Numbered from the stretch's first letter, positions 1-5,323 are shown. The stretch is DNA of 5,388 bases from Candidatus Aminicenantota bacterium (GCA_003154255.1 PMCY01000013.1:1-5388); one strand, 5' to 3'. Made by a program: numbers and translations. The notes: generated by a model from the sequence alone, not told the origin.

Positions 1-44
1 TGACCTGAACCCCGAATCTTGGTCCATTCCGGATGCAACTTTTT
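1..44 (+). mobile_element. Solo terminal repeat of an IS3-like insertion sequence
   Basis: These 44 bases match 2718-2761 at 42 positions, in the same orientation; the differences are at 15 (a/g) and 36 (c/a). The other copy sits directly upstream of an IS3-family orfA remnant, so this block is read as the left end of the same or a sister element. It starts with TG, the usual outermost dinucleotide of IS3-family ends. After base 44 the two copies diverge, and no transposase sequence follows here. It is therefore a solo or decayed end. What lies to its left is outside the window. Confidence 0.7.
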
Positions 45-220
45 GAATATGGGAGCCCCCCTTTAATCGCTTCAAACGCACTTCACATCCCCCCTACCCT
101 CTCCCTTCTAAGCTGGGATGGTCAATCTCAGTTGTTTCAAACGACGATTCGAATTCGCGTTCCAAAAAAATCGGAGTTCATATAATCGGGGACCCTCCCC
201 TTTTGCCTTTGTGCGCGCAC
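45..220. other. Non-coding stretch downstream of the esterase-like gene
   Basis: No ORF here looks real; the short plus-strand frames that cross it are not supported by composition or a ribosome binding site. A small hairpin lies at 188-200 (GGGGA, loop CCC, TCCCC), followed on the plus strand by four T. For the minus-strand gene ending at 221 it is about 20 bases past the stop and could be a weak terminator, but there is no U tract right after it on that strand. A run of seven A at 165-171 reads as U on the minus strand but has no adjoining stem. Confidence 0.4.
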
Positions 221-1516
221 CTAGAACGCGACGCCAGGATTTCGCAGGTAGGTCGCGGGTCGCATGTGCCCGACATACAAGACCGCGTCAAAGCCGAACA
301 CCGTCCGCCGAAAGGAGTCGCGTTCCTCGGCGCTCATTTTCTCCGTGACCTGACGGTAAACGGCGCGCAGGGGCCGAACATCCACGATCGTCCACTGCGA
401 CGCCGATGAGCCGGCCGCGAGCAGGAAGGCCGTGCTGGGCTTCCATGACTTGATGTCACCATACCCCCCCGAATCGCCGAAGGGATAGATCGCCACGTGG
501 AACGATCGACTCCCGTTGGCGATGGCGAACTCGGAAACGAAGTTCCCGAGCGTCTGCAGGTTGCTGGGCCCCTGCCCGCGGAAGAGATGCCAATGCCCGA
601 ACTTGAGGATGACTTTCGGGGCCCTGCCGTCGGCGGTTTGCGCTCTCCGATACTCTTCGAGGAAGCGCTGCTTCATGTACTCTTCGCGCTCGTAGCCGTT
701 GTCGTAGTAATTCTTCTCCCGGTAGTTTCGGTACACTCGATCGGAGACGACAAGGGCTTGGATGAGAAAGGCGGCTTCGCTCCCGGCGGATGCGGCCGCG
801 ACGCGTTCCAAGCCTGCCAGTTCGTCACTCTTGGGCACCTCGGACATGTAGTGGAACTTCTCGAGATTTCGTACCCCTTCCTTATCCCGCGCCTTGTCGC
901 GGAGCGCCATCGCCAAGGTCCGGGCCTCCGGCTTCTGCAGCAGAGGGATCAGCCGATCGAGGATGTGGGTCACGCCGAATGCCTGGTCGCACCCCCATAA
1001 CGCGTTGCCTCTGCCGCGTGAAGCCGCGCCGAGGTCGGCGAGCATCGTGAGCTCCTGGTCGGACACAAACGTGAAAGCCGAAGGGTACTTTCGAGCGAAC
1101 GCAACCAACGAGTCTCGGTTCCCCCGAGCGGGTTTCGCTGACGCCATCCTCAGGGTCAAGGGATCCTGCTCGTCGGCAACGTATTCGAACCCGTTCCCCT
1201 GCAGCGCCCGGAAGAGCGCCGTGGTGAGCTCCGGTATCTCGGTCGTGTTATGTTCCTCGCCCAAGGCCACGAATTGCGAGCGGGCGGCCTCGTCAAGAAG
1301 AAAGGCCGCGCCTGCTCCCTTGAGCGACCCATTCTCGAGATGGAGTACCATCGAATTCGCCTTGACGACGCTCTCGAGCAGCCTTGCGCCCGGGTCCTGA
1401 CCCACCGGCGGGGCCGCGATCGCGAGCACCGCCGAGAAAATAGCGACGCAAGCTCCTCGTATCGTCATCTTTCGCGGAATGATCCGGGCGACGCATTTGT
1501 TAATTTCGGGTGGCAT
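221..1516 (-). CDS. Probable exported erythromycin esterase/ChaN-like superfamily protein
   Basis: The product has 431 residues. The N-terminus is basic (K7, R11, R15, K16, R20) and is followed by a hydrophobic stretch at about 21-37 ending in small residues, which looks like a signal peptide, so export is inferred. The body has the scattered motifs of the erythromycin esterase/ChaN-like fold: GEEHNTTE at 86-93, GCDQAFG at 175-181, KFGHWH at 305-310 with H308 and H310, and near the C-terminus FDAVLYVGHMRPATYL at 408-423, comparable to the FDA(L/I)(I/L)F..VTP-type segment of that family. E87, H89 and H308/H310 are candidate active-site or metal-binding residues. The start at 1516 has AAGGA about 12 bases upstream; an alternative ATG at 1468 (Met17) would give a more compact signal peptide. 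Substrate is unknown; macrolide resistance should not be assumed, because most relatives are uncharacterised. It appears to be a single-gene unit. Confidence 0.72.
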   Translation of the reverse strand: MPPEINKCVARIIPRKMTIRGACVAIFSAVLAIAAPPVGQDPGARLLESVVKANSMVLHLENGSLKGAGAAFLLDEAARSQFVALGEEHNTTEIPELTTALFRALQGNGFEYVADEQDPLTLRMASAKPARGNRDSLVAFARKYPSAFTFVSDQELTMLADLGAASRGRGNALWGCDQAFGVTHILDRLIPLLQKPEARTLAMALRDKARDKEGVRNLEKFHYMSEVPKSDELAGLERVAAASAGSEAAFLIQALVVSDRVYRNYREKNYYDNGYEREEYMKQRFLEEYRRAQTADGRAPKVILKFGHWHLFRGQGPSNLQTLGNFVSEFAIANGSRSFHVAIYPFGDSGGYGDIKSWKPSTAFLLAAGSSASQWTIVDVRPLRAVYRQVTEKMSAEERDSFRRTVFGFDAVLYVGHMRPATYLRNPGVAF

Positions 1517-1974
1517 GGTTTCTTATTGTCCTTCGCTAATAAAGGATTTGATTAAAAGGATCGTCCAACTTCGATGAGTTCCTATCCTCCGTCGCGGCCA
1601 CGAAATCAATTCGCCTGATTCTCGTTCCACCCTCCAAGACGGGGGAAAAAGAAAAAAGGTTGCGGTCGGAGGGCTATTTTTCCCGCGACGCGGCGAAATC
1701 CCTCTCGGTTCTCAAGCGGAACCGGAAGATGGCTCCAAGCGGCGGCAGCTGGTAATTCCTGGTTGACCTGCCGCTGTTCGAGCGATTCGCGACCCCGATT
1801 CTCTTTCTTTAAGCCGGGATGGCCGCGCGCAATTGTCTAAGTTGAGTAATTAAACTCACCCTCAGGAAGAAAGTTCGAAGCTCATATATTACGGTGCCCA
1901 CATATCACCGCCTGATCGAGCTGGCCAACGTTTACTCCCTAAGTCGCAATCAAAAGCCCACCGAGGGAATAAAG
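1517..1974. other. Gene-poor intergenic stretch
   Basis: It should carry the promoter of the minus-strand gene starting at 1516, but I see no clear -35/-10 pair; TTGGAC and TTTATT on the minus strand near 1532-1566 are about 19 bases apart and weak. On the plus strand a frame is open from 1552 to the TAA at 1753-1755, about 67 codons, with no ATG or plausible start and ribosome binding site near its beginning. Its only Met is near the end. Part of the translation (GYFSRDAAKSLSVLKRNRK) reads like protein, so it may be a decayed gene end, but I do not recognise it. Confidence 0.3.
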
Positions 1975-2029
1975 ATGACTTTCTTGTGTGCCCCTTGCAT
2001 CACCAAAATCGATCAGGATGGGCTTTTGA
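1950..2029. repeat. Widely spaced 11-bp perfect inverted repeat
   Basis: TCAAAAGCCCA at 1950-1960 is the exact reverse complement of TGGGCTTTTGA at 2019-2029, with 58 bases between. The ATG of the possible small ORF lies in the loop. It may be chance, an RNA stem over the translation start, or the ends of a tiny element. Confidence 0.4.
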
Positions 2030-2118
2030 CTGGAGGAGGAAATCACGAGGTTTTTAGCGGCGGGACGGGAAAAGGATGTGGCCATATTTCCTGCGCCGCT
2101 CTTTTCCTTTCAAAATGA
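1975..2118 (+). CDS. Possible small Cys-containing protein, doubtful
   Basis: This is a 47-codon frame opened by ATG at 1975, with GAGGG at 1963-1967 seven bases upstream as a reasonable ribosome binding site. The same frame can be extended to a GTG at 1894 (74 residues), but that start has no clear ribosome binding site, so the shorter version is preferred. The peptide has a CAPC pair at residues 5-8, a Gly-rich middle, and CGHISC at 35-40, with His24 and His37. That arrangement could bind metal or form disulfides, but I recognise no family. Codon use is not as GC-rich in third positions as the synthase gene. The stop codon lies inside a 21-base inverted repeat. It could equally be a chance frame in decayed DNA. 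Confidence 0.25.
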   Translation: MTFLCAPCITKIDQDGLLTGGGNHEVFSGGTGKGCGHISCAALFLSK

Positions 2119-2124
2119 AAGGAA
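2104..2124. repeat. 9-bp-arm inverted repeat with 3-base centre
   Basis: TTCCTTTCA (2104-2112), AAA, then TGAAAGGAA (2116-2124) form a perfect hairpin that covers the TGA stop of the possible small ORF. Neither strand has a U tract directly after it, so it is not a canonical terminator. It could be a factor-independent stop signal for the small ORF or a protein-binding site. Confidence 0.4.
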
Positions 2125-2166
2125 TTCACTCCGCTTCAATGGGCTAGGCTTAGTAATCCGCGATTA

Positions 2167-2184
2167 AACAGGTTCTAACCTGCT
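2167..2184 (-). terminator. Weak hairpin downstream of the truncated minus-strand gene
   Basis: On the minus strand AGCAGGT, loop TAGA, ACCTGTT can form a 7-bp stem with one G-U pair, followed by TAATCG. It lies about 40 bases past the stop codon at 2223. The stem is short and the U tract poor, so this is a tentative call. Confidence 0.3.
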
Positions 2185-2222
2185 CCAGCCAGCGACGTGA
2201 GGAGGTCAGCCGCAAATCCATC

Positions 2223-2718
2223 TCACTTTGCTACAGCGGCCGCGATCTGTACGGTTGGTTTCGCAAAGCATCCGTAAACGACAGTGACTCGTTCCACATC
2301 TTTAGGAAGCATCACCGCAAACTTAACGGTTACCTCGATTGGTTTCACAGCGCTAGTGACGTACTGCGCCGCATACTGGCCATTCGATGCCTCGACATGC
2401 TCCGCGCTATTTACGATAACATCTTTCCGGGCCGGCCAGTTTGCCTCGGCAGGAATTTCGACTTCGTAGAGTACCGCGAATTCGGTTGTCGTGACGGCGA
2501 ACCGGCCAGGACGCTTCAAATTGCCCTTGAGTTCGACCACGACCAGTTGGTTCCCCGTTTTTGGTCTCACGAACAAATTCCCAGGAGATAGTGTGATTTG
2601 TGGGACGGCTTTTGCGGAGACCACCTGGAACTCCAGCTCGTGGAGGTCGATCAACTCCGATTGGGCAGCGCAGGGGGTCTCGAGAATCCGAGAAAGACCA
2701 CTAAAGAGAAGAGGAAGT
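2223..2718 (-). pseudogene. 3' part of a gene for a probable exported beta-rich protein, 5' end lost to an IS
   Basis: About 165 codons survive, from the IS junction to the TGA at 2223-2225. The retained start (SLPLLFSGLSRILETPCAAQ) looks like the tail of a signal peptide. The rest is dominated by alternating hydrophobic residues and Val/Thr-rich strands (for example LHELEFQVVSAK, NQLVVVELKGNL, FAVLYEVEIP, IEVTVKFAVMLP). This pattern suggests an immunoglobulin-like or DUF4352-like beta-sandwich, but I do not recognise a specific family. The reading frame continues antisense through the IS remnant to 2900, so a chimeric protein is possible: an ATG inside the IS end (2742-2744 on the minus strand) would give MDQDPGFR fused to the remnant. 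There is no good ribosome binding site before that ATG. I treat the gene as broken, while noting that the frame itself is intact. Confidence 0.55.
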
Positions 2719-2933
2719 GACCTGAACCCCGGATCTTGGTCCATTCCGGATGAAACTTTTTTGGCAAAAATCCGGTTTTGGGAAAGAAGTCCGGGATGAA
2801 GAAGAAGTTCACAGAGGCCCAGATCGTTTTCGCTCTGCGGCAAGCCGAGACGGGGACGCGAATGCCCGAGGTTTGCCGCAAAATGGCGATCTCGGAGCAT
2901 ACGTTCTATCGTGGAAGAGGCTTTTTAAATTGA
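2718..2933 (+). mobile_element. Left end of an IS3-family element with a truncated orfA
   Basis: The block starts with TGACCTGAACCCC, the same terminal sequence as at base 1, then has a 6-bp inverted repeat (CCGGAT 2746-2751, ATCCGG 2770-2775). It leads into the start of an IS3-type OrfA at 2796. No orfB, no DDE-domain sequence and no matching right end occur in the 3' direction, so only about 215 bases of a roughly 1.2-1.5-kb element type remain. Without a right end, no target duplication can be assigned. Confidence 0.75.
2796..2933 (+). pseudogene. IS3-family transposase OrfA fragment, frameshifted and truncated
   Basis: ATG at 2796 opens 45 codons beginning MKKKFTEAQIVFALRQAETG, followed by MPEVCRKMAISEHTFYR. 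This is the N-terminal helix-turn-helix of OrfA proteins of the IS3 family, which typically read KK.FTEEQI...L.EAE.G....ELCRKHGISE.TFY.WK. OrfA recognises the element's terminal repeats. After Tyr38 the expected Trp-Lys appears one base out of frame (tgg aag at 2912-2917), so a single-base deletion is likely. The frame then ends at TGA 2931-2933, well short of the usual 85-100 residues. Downstream sequence no longer resembles OrfA in any frame. There is no ribosome binding site stronger than GGG right before the ATG. It is non-functional as seen. Confidence 0.8.
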
Positions 2934-3111
2934 CATTTGCTGCTTCGGAGCTATGGTAGGCCGCAACAGTTTTTTTCCCTCCAGCGCCAACTGTTTACCT
3001 CATTTAGCCTGCTTGATATCCATCCAGCATCGCTCTCGCCGTATCCAATATGAATGTGAAATCAGCTCCCCGCTATCAAAATTCGAAGAAATGCCGACAA
3101 AATTGGGGTAC
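2934..3111. other. Non-coding stretch between IS remnant and tRNA terminator
   Basis: I see no gene, no IS right end and no recognised RNA. Short plus-strand frames here lack ribosome binding sites and recognisable sequence. Confidence 0.5.
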
Positions 3112-3174
3112 AAAAACCCCCTCCCTCCGTTTTAAGTTATTGATAATAAAAATGATTAGAGCGGAGGGAGGGGG
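3112..3174 (-). terminator. Intrinsic terminator sharing its upstream arm with tRNA-Ser
   Basis: On the minus strand the last 13 bases of the tRNA, CCCCCTCCCTCCG (3174-3162), are followed by a 32-base AT-rich loop (3161-3130), then the exact complement CGGAGGGAGGGGG (3129-3117), then TTTTT (3116-3112). A perfect GC-rich 13-bp stem followed directly by a U run is the layout of a Rho-independent terminator. The upstream arm is exactly the 3' strand of the T stem, the 3' strand of the acceptor stem and the discriminator base. A shorter alternative is GGGGT/ACCCC at 3105-3120 followed by AATTTT. Confidence 0.6.
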
Positions 3175-3249
3175 ATTCGAACCCCCGTTCCGGGGAAACC
3201 GGAAAGCGGTTTTCAAGACCGCCGCCTTCAACCACTCGGCCATCCCTCC
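3162..3249 (-). tRNA. tRNA-Ser, anticodon UGA
   Basis: The 88-base minus-strand sequence folds as a class II tRNA. It has an acceptor stem GGAGGGA/TCCCTCC, a D arm GCC...GGC, and an anticodon arm GCGGT CTTGAAA ACCGC with anticodon TGA (plus-strand tca 3213-3215). A long variable arm has the stem TTCCGG/CCGGAA, typical of tRNA-Ser. The T arm is GGGGG TTCGAAT CCCCC and the discriminator is G at 3162. It reads UCA (and, by wobble, other UCN) codons. CCA is not encoded: the next bases are CTC, so it must be added after transcription. It lies 59 bases downstream of the synthase gene on the same strand. Confidence 0.95.
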
Positions 3250-3259
3250 GCGGAACGGT

Positions 3260-3265
3260 ATTGTA
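3260..3265 (-). promoter_or_regulatory. Possible -10 box of the tRNA-Ser promoter
   Basis: The minus strand has TACAAT (within GATACAAT) 10 bases upstream of the tRNA 5' end, a suitable distance for initiation just before the tRNA. The region 16-18 bases further upstream has no good -35 match, so the call rests on the -10 alone. Read-through from the synthase gene is an alternative source of the transcript. Confidence 0.35.
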
Positions 3266-3308
3266 TCAAAACGAGCGGATTCGACCTATCCCGCGGAGGA
3301 CAGCCGGC

Positions 3309-4508
3309 TCACTCCAGAACACCCAGTTCGTGGCCGACCTTGGCGAACGACTCGACGACGTGATCGAGGTGCTTTTTCTCATGGGTGGCCATGAAGAACG
3401 TCCGCAGGAGCTGCATGCCCTGGGGCACGGCCGGCGAGATGACCGGGTTGACGAAAACACCTTCCTGGAGCAGGCGGTGGCTGAACTGGAAGGTCTTGGT
3501 GTCATCGCCGATGACGACCGGGATGATCGGCGTGGGATCGTCGGGGATGGTGAAGCCCACCGAGCGCAGGCCCTGCCGGGCGTAGAGGGCGTTCTTGTGG
3601 AGCTGCTCGACGCGCTCGGGCTCGCGCTTGATGATCTTGAGCGCGGCGTGGGCGGCGGCTACGGCCGACGGCGGCATGCTGGCGGCGAAGATGAGGGCCA
3701 TGGAGTGGTGCTTGATGAAATCGATGACCTCTTTCGGCCCGCCGCAGAAGCCGCCCAGCGAAGCGAAGGACTTGCTGAACGTGCCCATGACGATATCGAT
3801 GTCCCGGCCGTTCTTCATTCCATAGTGTTCGGCCACACCCCGGCCGGTCTTCCCGAGAACACCCAGGGAGTGGGCTTCATCGATCATGATGCGGGCGCCT
3901 TTAGCCTTGGACCGCTTGACCAGCTCGGGCAGGTGGACGACGATGCCGGACATGCTGAAGACGGCGTCGCTGACGACCAGCGTGGGGGCGCCTTCGGGAA
4001 TGGTGTTCAGCACCTTGGACAGATTGTCCATGTCGTTGCAGCGGTAGCGCTTGACCTCGGCGGCCAAGGCCTTGGCGATGAGCGTACCGGCCACGATGCT
4101 GGCATGGTTGTCCTTGTCGCTGACCACGTATTCGCCCTTGCCGACCATGGTCGGGATGATGCCCTGGTTGGTTAGAAAGCCCGAGGTGAAGGCCAGGCAT
4201 TTCTCGACCCCGACCCAATCGGCCAGCTCTTCCTCGAAGGCGATGTGGATGACGTAATTGCCGTTCAGGAAGCGGGAGCCGGAGCAGCTCGTGCCGTACT
4301 CGGCGGCGGCCTTCTGGGACGCGGCAATCACATCGGGGTGCTTGGTCAGGCCCAGGTAATTGTTGCTCCCGGCCATGATGACTTCATGGCCGCCGATCGT
4401 GACCGTGGGCCCGTGGTTGGCCTCGATCTCATGGAAGTAGGGATAGATGCCCATGGCCCGGTAGACGTCGGGCCGGTCATCGAGGGTGCACTTGGCGAAA
4501 AGATCCAT
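3309..4508 (-). CDS. spt: Serine palmitoyltransferase-like alpha-oxoamine synthase (PLP-dependent)
   Basis: The 399-residue product has the usual length of soluble bacterial serine palmitoyltransferases. These condense L-serine with a long-chain acyl-CoA to 3-ketodihydrosphingosine, CO2 and CoA, the first step of sphingolipid synthesis, in the cytoplasm as a homodimer. Visible motifs are GIYPYFHEIE (20-29) and GSNNYLGLT (47-55), DKDNHAS (130-136) with His134 as the likely PLP-stacking residue, SDAVFSMSG (180-188), MIDEAHSLG (208-216) with Asp210 for the PLP nitrogen, and TFSKSFASLGG (243-253) with Lys246 as the Schiff-base lysine. The C-terminal segment contains GVFVNPVISPA...LLRTFFMATH (350-375). 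The YPYF leader and the GVFVNP/ATH segment are closer to SPT than to 2-amino-3-ketobutyrate CoA ligase, KAPA synthase (BioF) or ALA synthase, which remain alternatives. ATG at 4508 has AAAGGAG (4515-4521) six bases upstream, a strong site that fixes the start. It follows the TetR gene after 17 bases. Confidence 0.8.
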   Translation of the reverse strand: MDLFAKCTLDDRPDVYRAMGIYPYFHEIEANHGPTVTIGGHEVIMAGSNNYLGLTKHPDVIAASQKAAAEYGTSCSGSRFLNGNYVIHIAFEEELADWVGVEKCLAFTSGFLTNQGIIPTMVGKGEYVVSDKDNHASIVAGTLIAKALAAEVKRYRCNDMDNLSKVLNTIPEGAPTLVVSDAVFSMSGIVVHLPELVKRSKAKGARIMIDEAHSLGVLGKTGRGVAEHYGMKNGRDIDIVMGTFSKSFASLGGFCGGPKEVIDFIKHHSMALIFAASMPPSAVAAAHAALKIIKREPERVEQLHKNALYARQGLRSVGFTIPDDPTPIIPVVIGDDTKTFQFSHRLLQEGVFVNPVISPAVPQGMQLLRTFFMATHEKKHLDHVVESFAKVGHELGVLE

Positions 4509-4514
4509 GACTCG

Positions 4515-4521
4515 CTCCTTT
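4515..4521 (-). promoter_or_regulatory. Strong ribosome binding site of the synthase gene
   Basis: AAAGGAG on the minus strand lies six bases before the ATG at 4508, inside the 17-base gap after the TetR stop codon. It is far stronger than anything in front of the TetR gene, suggesting that the operon makes more synthase than repressor. Confidence 0.7.
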
Positions 4522-4526
4522 CCTTT

Positions 4527-5162
4527 CTAGAGTGTCGTCGGAAGTCCGCTCCAACCGTTCGAGACAATGTCGTAGCCGAGCGTGACGAGCTTGTCCATCT
4601 CGCCGCGCTCGATCTGGTGGGATTCGGCCAATTGAAGAATGCCGTTGATCATGCCCCAAAGCAGGAGCCCCAGCCGGGTGGCGGCATTGGGCGTAAGGGG
4701 ATCGCCGCTGCGGCCTTTTTTTCGCAGAATCCGCTGCAGCTCGTAGAGGCAGGCGATGCGCTTGCGGTCGAGCTCTTTGCGCAAGCCGGCGGGGATGCGC
4801 TCGCGGGTGTTGACGGTGTCGGCGAAGAAAAGAAGCTGGCCGTATTCGCGATGCCGGTCGTAGAAGCGCAAGTAGGCCTCCAGGGCCCGCTGGACGCCTT
4901 CCTCGCGGGTGGCGCTCGTGGAAGCCGCCTCCTTTAGAACGCCGGCCAGAAGATTCAGGTGGCCGAGGAGGATCTGAGCGAAGATCTCCTCTTTGGAGGC
5001 GAAATGGCTATAAATCGTGCCCTTGCTGAATTCAATCTCCAGCGCGATTTCGTCCAACGTGACGCCGCCGAAGCCCTTGCGGTGAAAGAGGCGGCGGGCG
5101 GTGTCCAGGATCAGAATGCGACGCTTCTCATAGTCGCGCTTTTTTCGTTCCCGGATGCCCAT
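4527..5162 (-). CDS. TetR/AcrR-family transcriptional repressor
   Basis: The 211-residue product has the normal TetR-family length. Residues 14-61 form the DNA-binding domain: helix 1 around RRILILDTARRLFHRKGF, then VTLDEIALEIEFSKGTIYSHFASKEEIF (34-61), where TLDEIA..I and S.GT.Y.HF..KEE are the family signature. Residues 62-211 are the all-helical ligand-binding and dimerisation domain; DRHREYGQLLFFADT is of a kind common in regulators of lipid or drug-efflux genes, but the ligand cannot be named. The N-terminus is very basic (MGIRERKKRDYEKRR). The start at 5162 agrees with the usual 10-20 residues before helix 1; its ribosome binding site is weak (AAAAGATCGAT before ATG). A perfect palindrome 15 bases upstream suggests autorepression, and the synthase gene just downstream is the likely co-regulated target. 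Confidence 0.92.
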   Translation of the reverse strand: MGIRERKKRDYEKRRILILDTARRLFHRKGFGGVTLDEIALEIEFSKGTIYSHFASKEEIFAQILLGHLNLLAGVLKEAASTSATREEGVQRALEAYLRFYDRHREYGQLLFFADTVNTRERIPAGLRKELDRKRIACLYELQRILRKKGRSGDPLTPNAATRLGLLLWGMINGILQLAESHQIERGEMDKLVTLGYDIVSNGWSGLPTTL

Positions 5163-5177
5163 ATCGATCTTTTGTTT

Positions 5178-5202
5178 ATTTTCTGACTCTAAGTCAGAAA
5201 AT
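5178..5202. promoter_or_regulatory. Perfect 25-bp palindrome, probable TetR-family operator
   Basis: ATTTTCTGACT (5178-5188), centre CTA, then AGTCAGAAAAT (5192-5202) form an inverted repeat with 11 of 11 matching positions per arm. It lies between the promoter and the ATG of the TetR gene. Its size, symmetry and position fit an operator for the dimeric repressor encoded next to it. The AT-rich outer part and the TGACT core give no hairpin followed by a U tract on the minus strand, so a terminator is unlikely. Confidence 0.75.
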
Positions 5203-5233
5203 TATTATAGGTCAATTGCCGGGTTGTGCACAA
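5186..5233 (-). promoter_or_regulatory. Promoter of the TetR-synthase operon
   Basis: Two readings are possible on the minus strand. In one, a consensus TATAAT (5204-5209) is paired with a poor -35 TTGTGC (5228-5233) at 18-base spacing, and transcription would start at about 5197, inside the palindrome. In the other, TTGACC (5210-5215) is the -35, with TAGAGT (5186-5191) as -10 at 18-base spacing, which places the -10 in the palindrome centre. In either case a protein on the palindrome would block initiation. Confidence 0.55.
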
Positions 5234-5257
5234 GAAGAAATTAAGCCAGACGCCTCA

Positions 5258-5310
5258 CGGCGGAAGGGGCGGTGGGGGCCCCGGGGTTTTCCCGGGGTCC
5301 GTTTCCGCCG
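5258..5310. terminator. Large nested GC-rich hairpin, possible terminator of the upstream gene
   Basis: The outer arms CGGCGGAA (5258-5265) and TTCCGCCG (5303-5310) are perfect complements. Inside them GGGCCCCGGG (5276-5285) pairs with CCCGGGGTCC (5291-5300), with one G-U/T mismatch and a 5-base loop. It lies 13 bases past the stop codon of the minus-strand gene ending at 5324, the right place for a terminator. No U tract follows on the minus strand, so it may act without one, or as a transcript-end stabiliser. Confidence 0.5.
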
Positions 5311-5323
5311 CACTCGGCCGCGT

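Noticed and set aside
497..1400. Overlapping plus-strand open frames of up to 168 codons
   Set aside because: They are antisense to the esterase/ChaN-like gene, which has a signal peptide and family motifs. The plus-strand products are low-complexity and lack start signals.
1552..1755. Open plus-strand frame of about 67 codons ending in a TAA
   Set aside because: It has no start codon with a ribosome binding site and no recognised family. At most it is a decayed gene end, so it is described only under the intergenic stretch.
111..1822. Similar short strings near 111 (TAAGCTGGGATGG) and 1810 (TAAGCCGGGATGG)
   Set aside because: They are only about 13 bases with one mismatch, and the flanks do not align convincingly. 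Too short to call a repeat family from two copies.
2750..2959. 69-codon plus-strand frame over the IS remnant
   Set aside because: It is in a different frame from the recognisable OrfA sequence starting at 2796 and begins inside the IS non-coding end.
3105..3129. Possible IS right end near the tRNA (GGGGTACAAAAACCCC region)
   Set aside because: It does not match the reverse complement of the left-end sequence TGACCTGAACCCC. The C-rich part is explained by the tRNA terminator stem.
3261..4175. 304-codon plus-strand open frame
   Set aside because: It lies antisense to the synthase gene, whose motifs are unmistakable. Its Asp/Gly/Val/His-rich translation is typical of the mirror frame of a GC-rich gene.
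4245..4937. 230-codon plus-strand open frame
   Set aside because: It is antisense across the start of the synthase gene and most of the TetR gene, with no ribosome binding site and no family resemblance.
5178..5202. Palindrome as a terminator for the gene ending at 5324
   Set aside because: It lies more than 120 bases past that stop, is AT-rich, overlaps the next promoter and has no U tract after it on the minus strand. An operator fits better.
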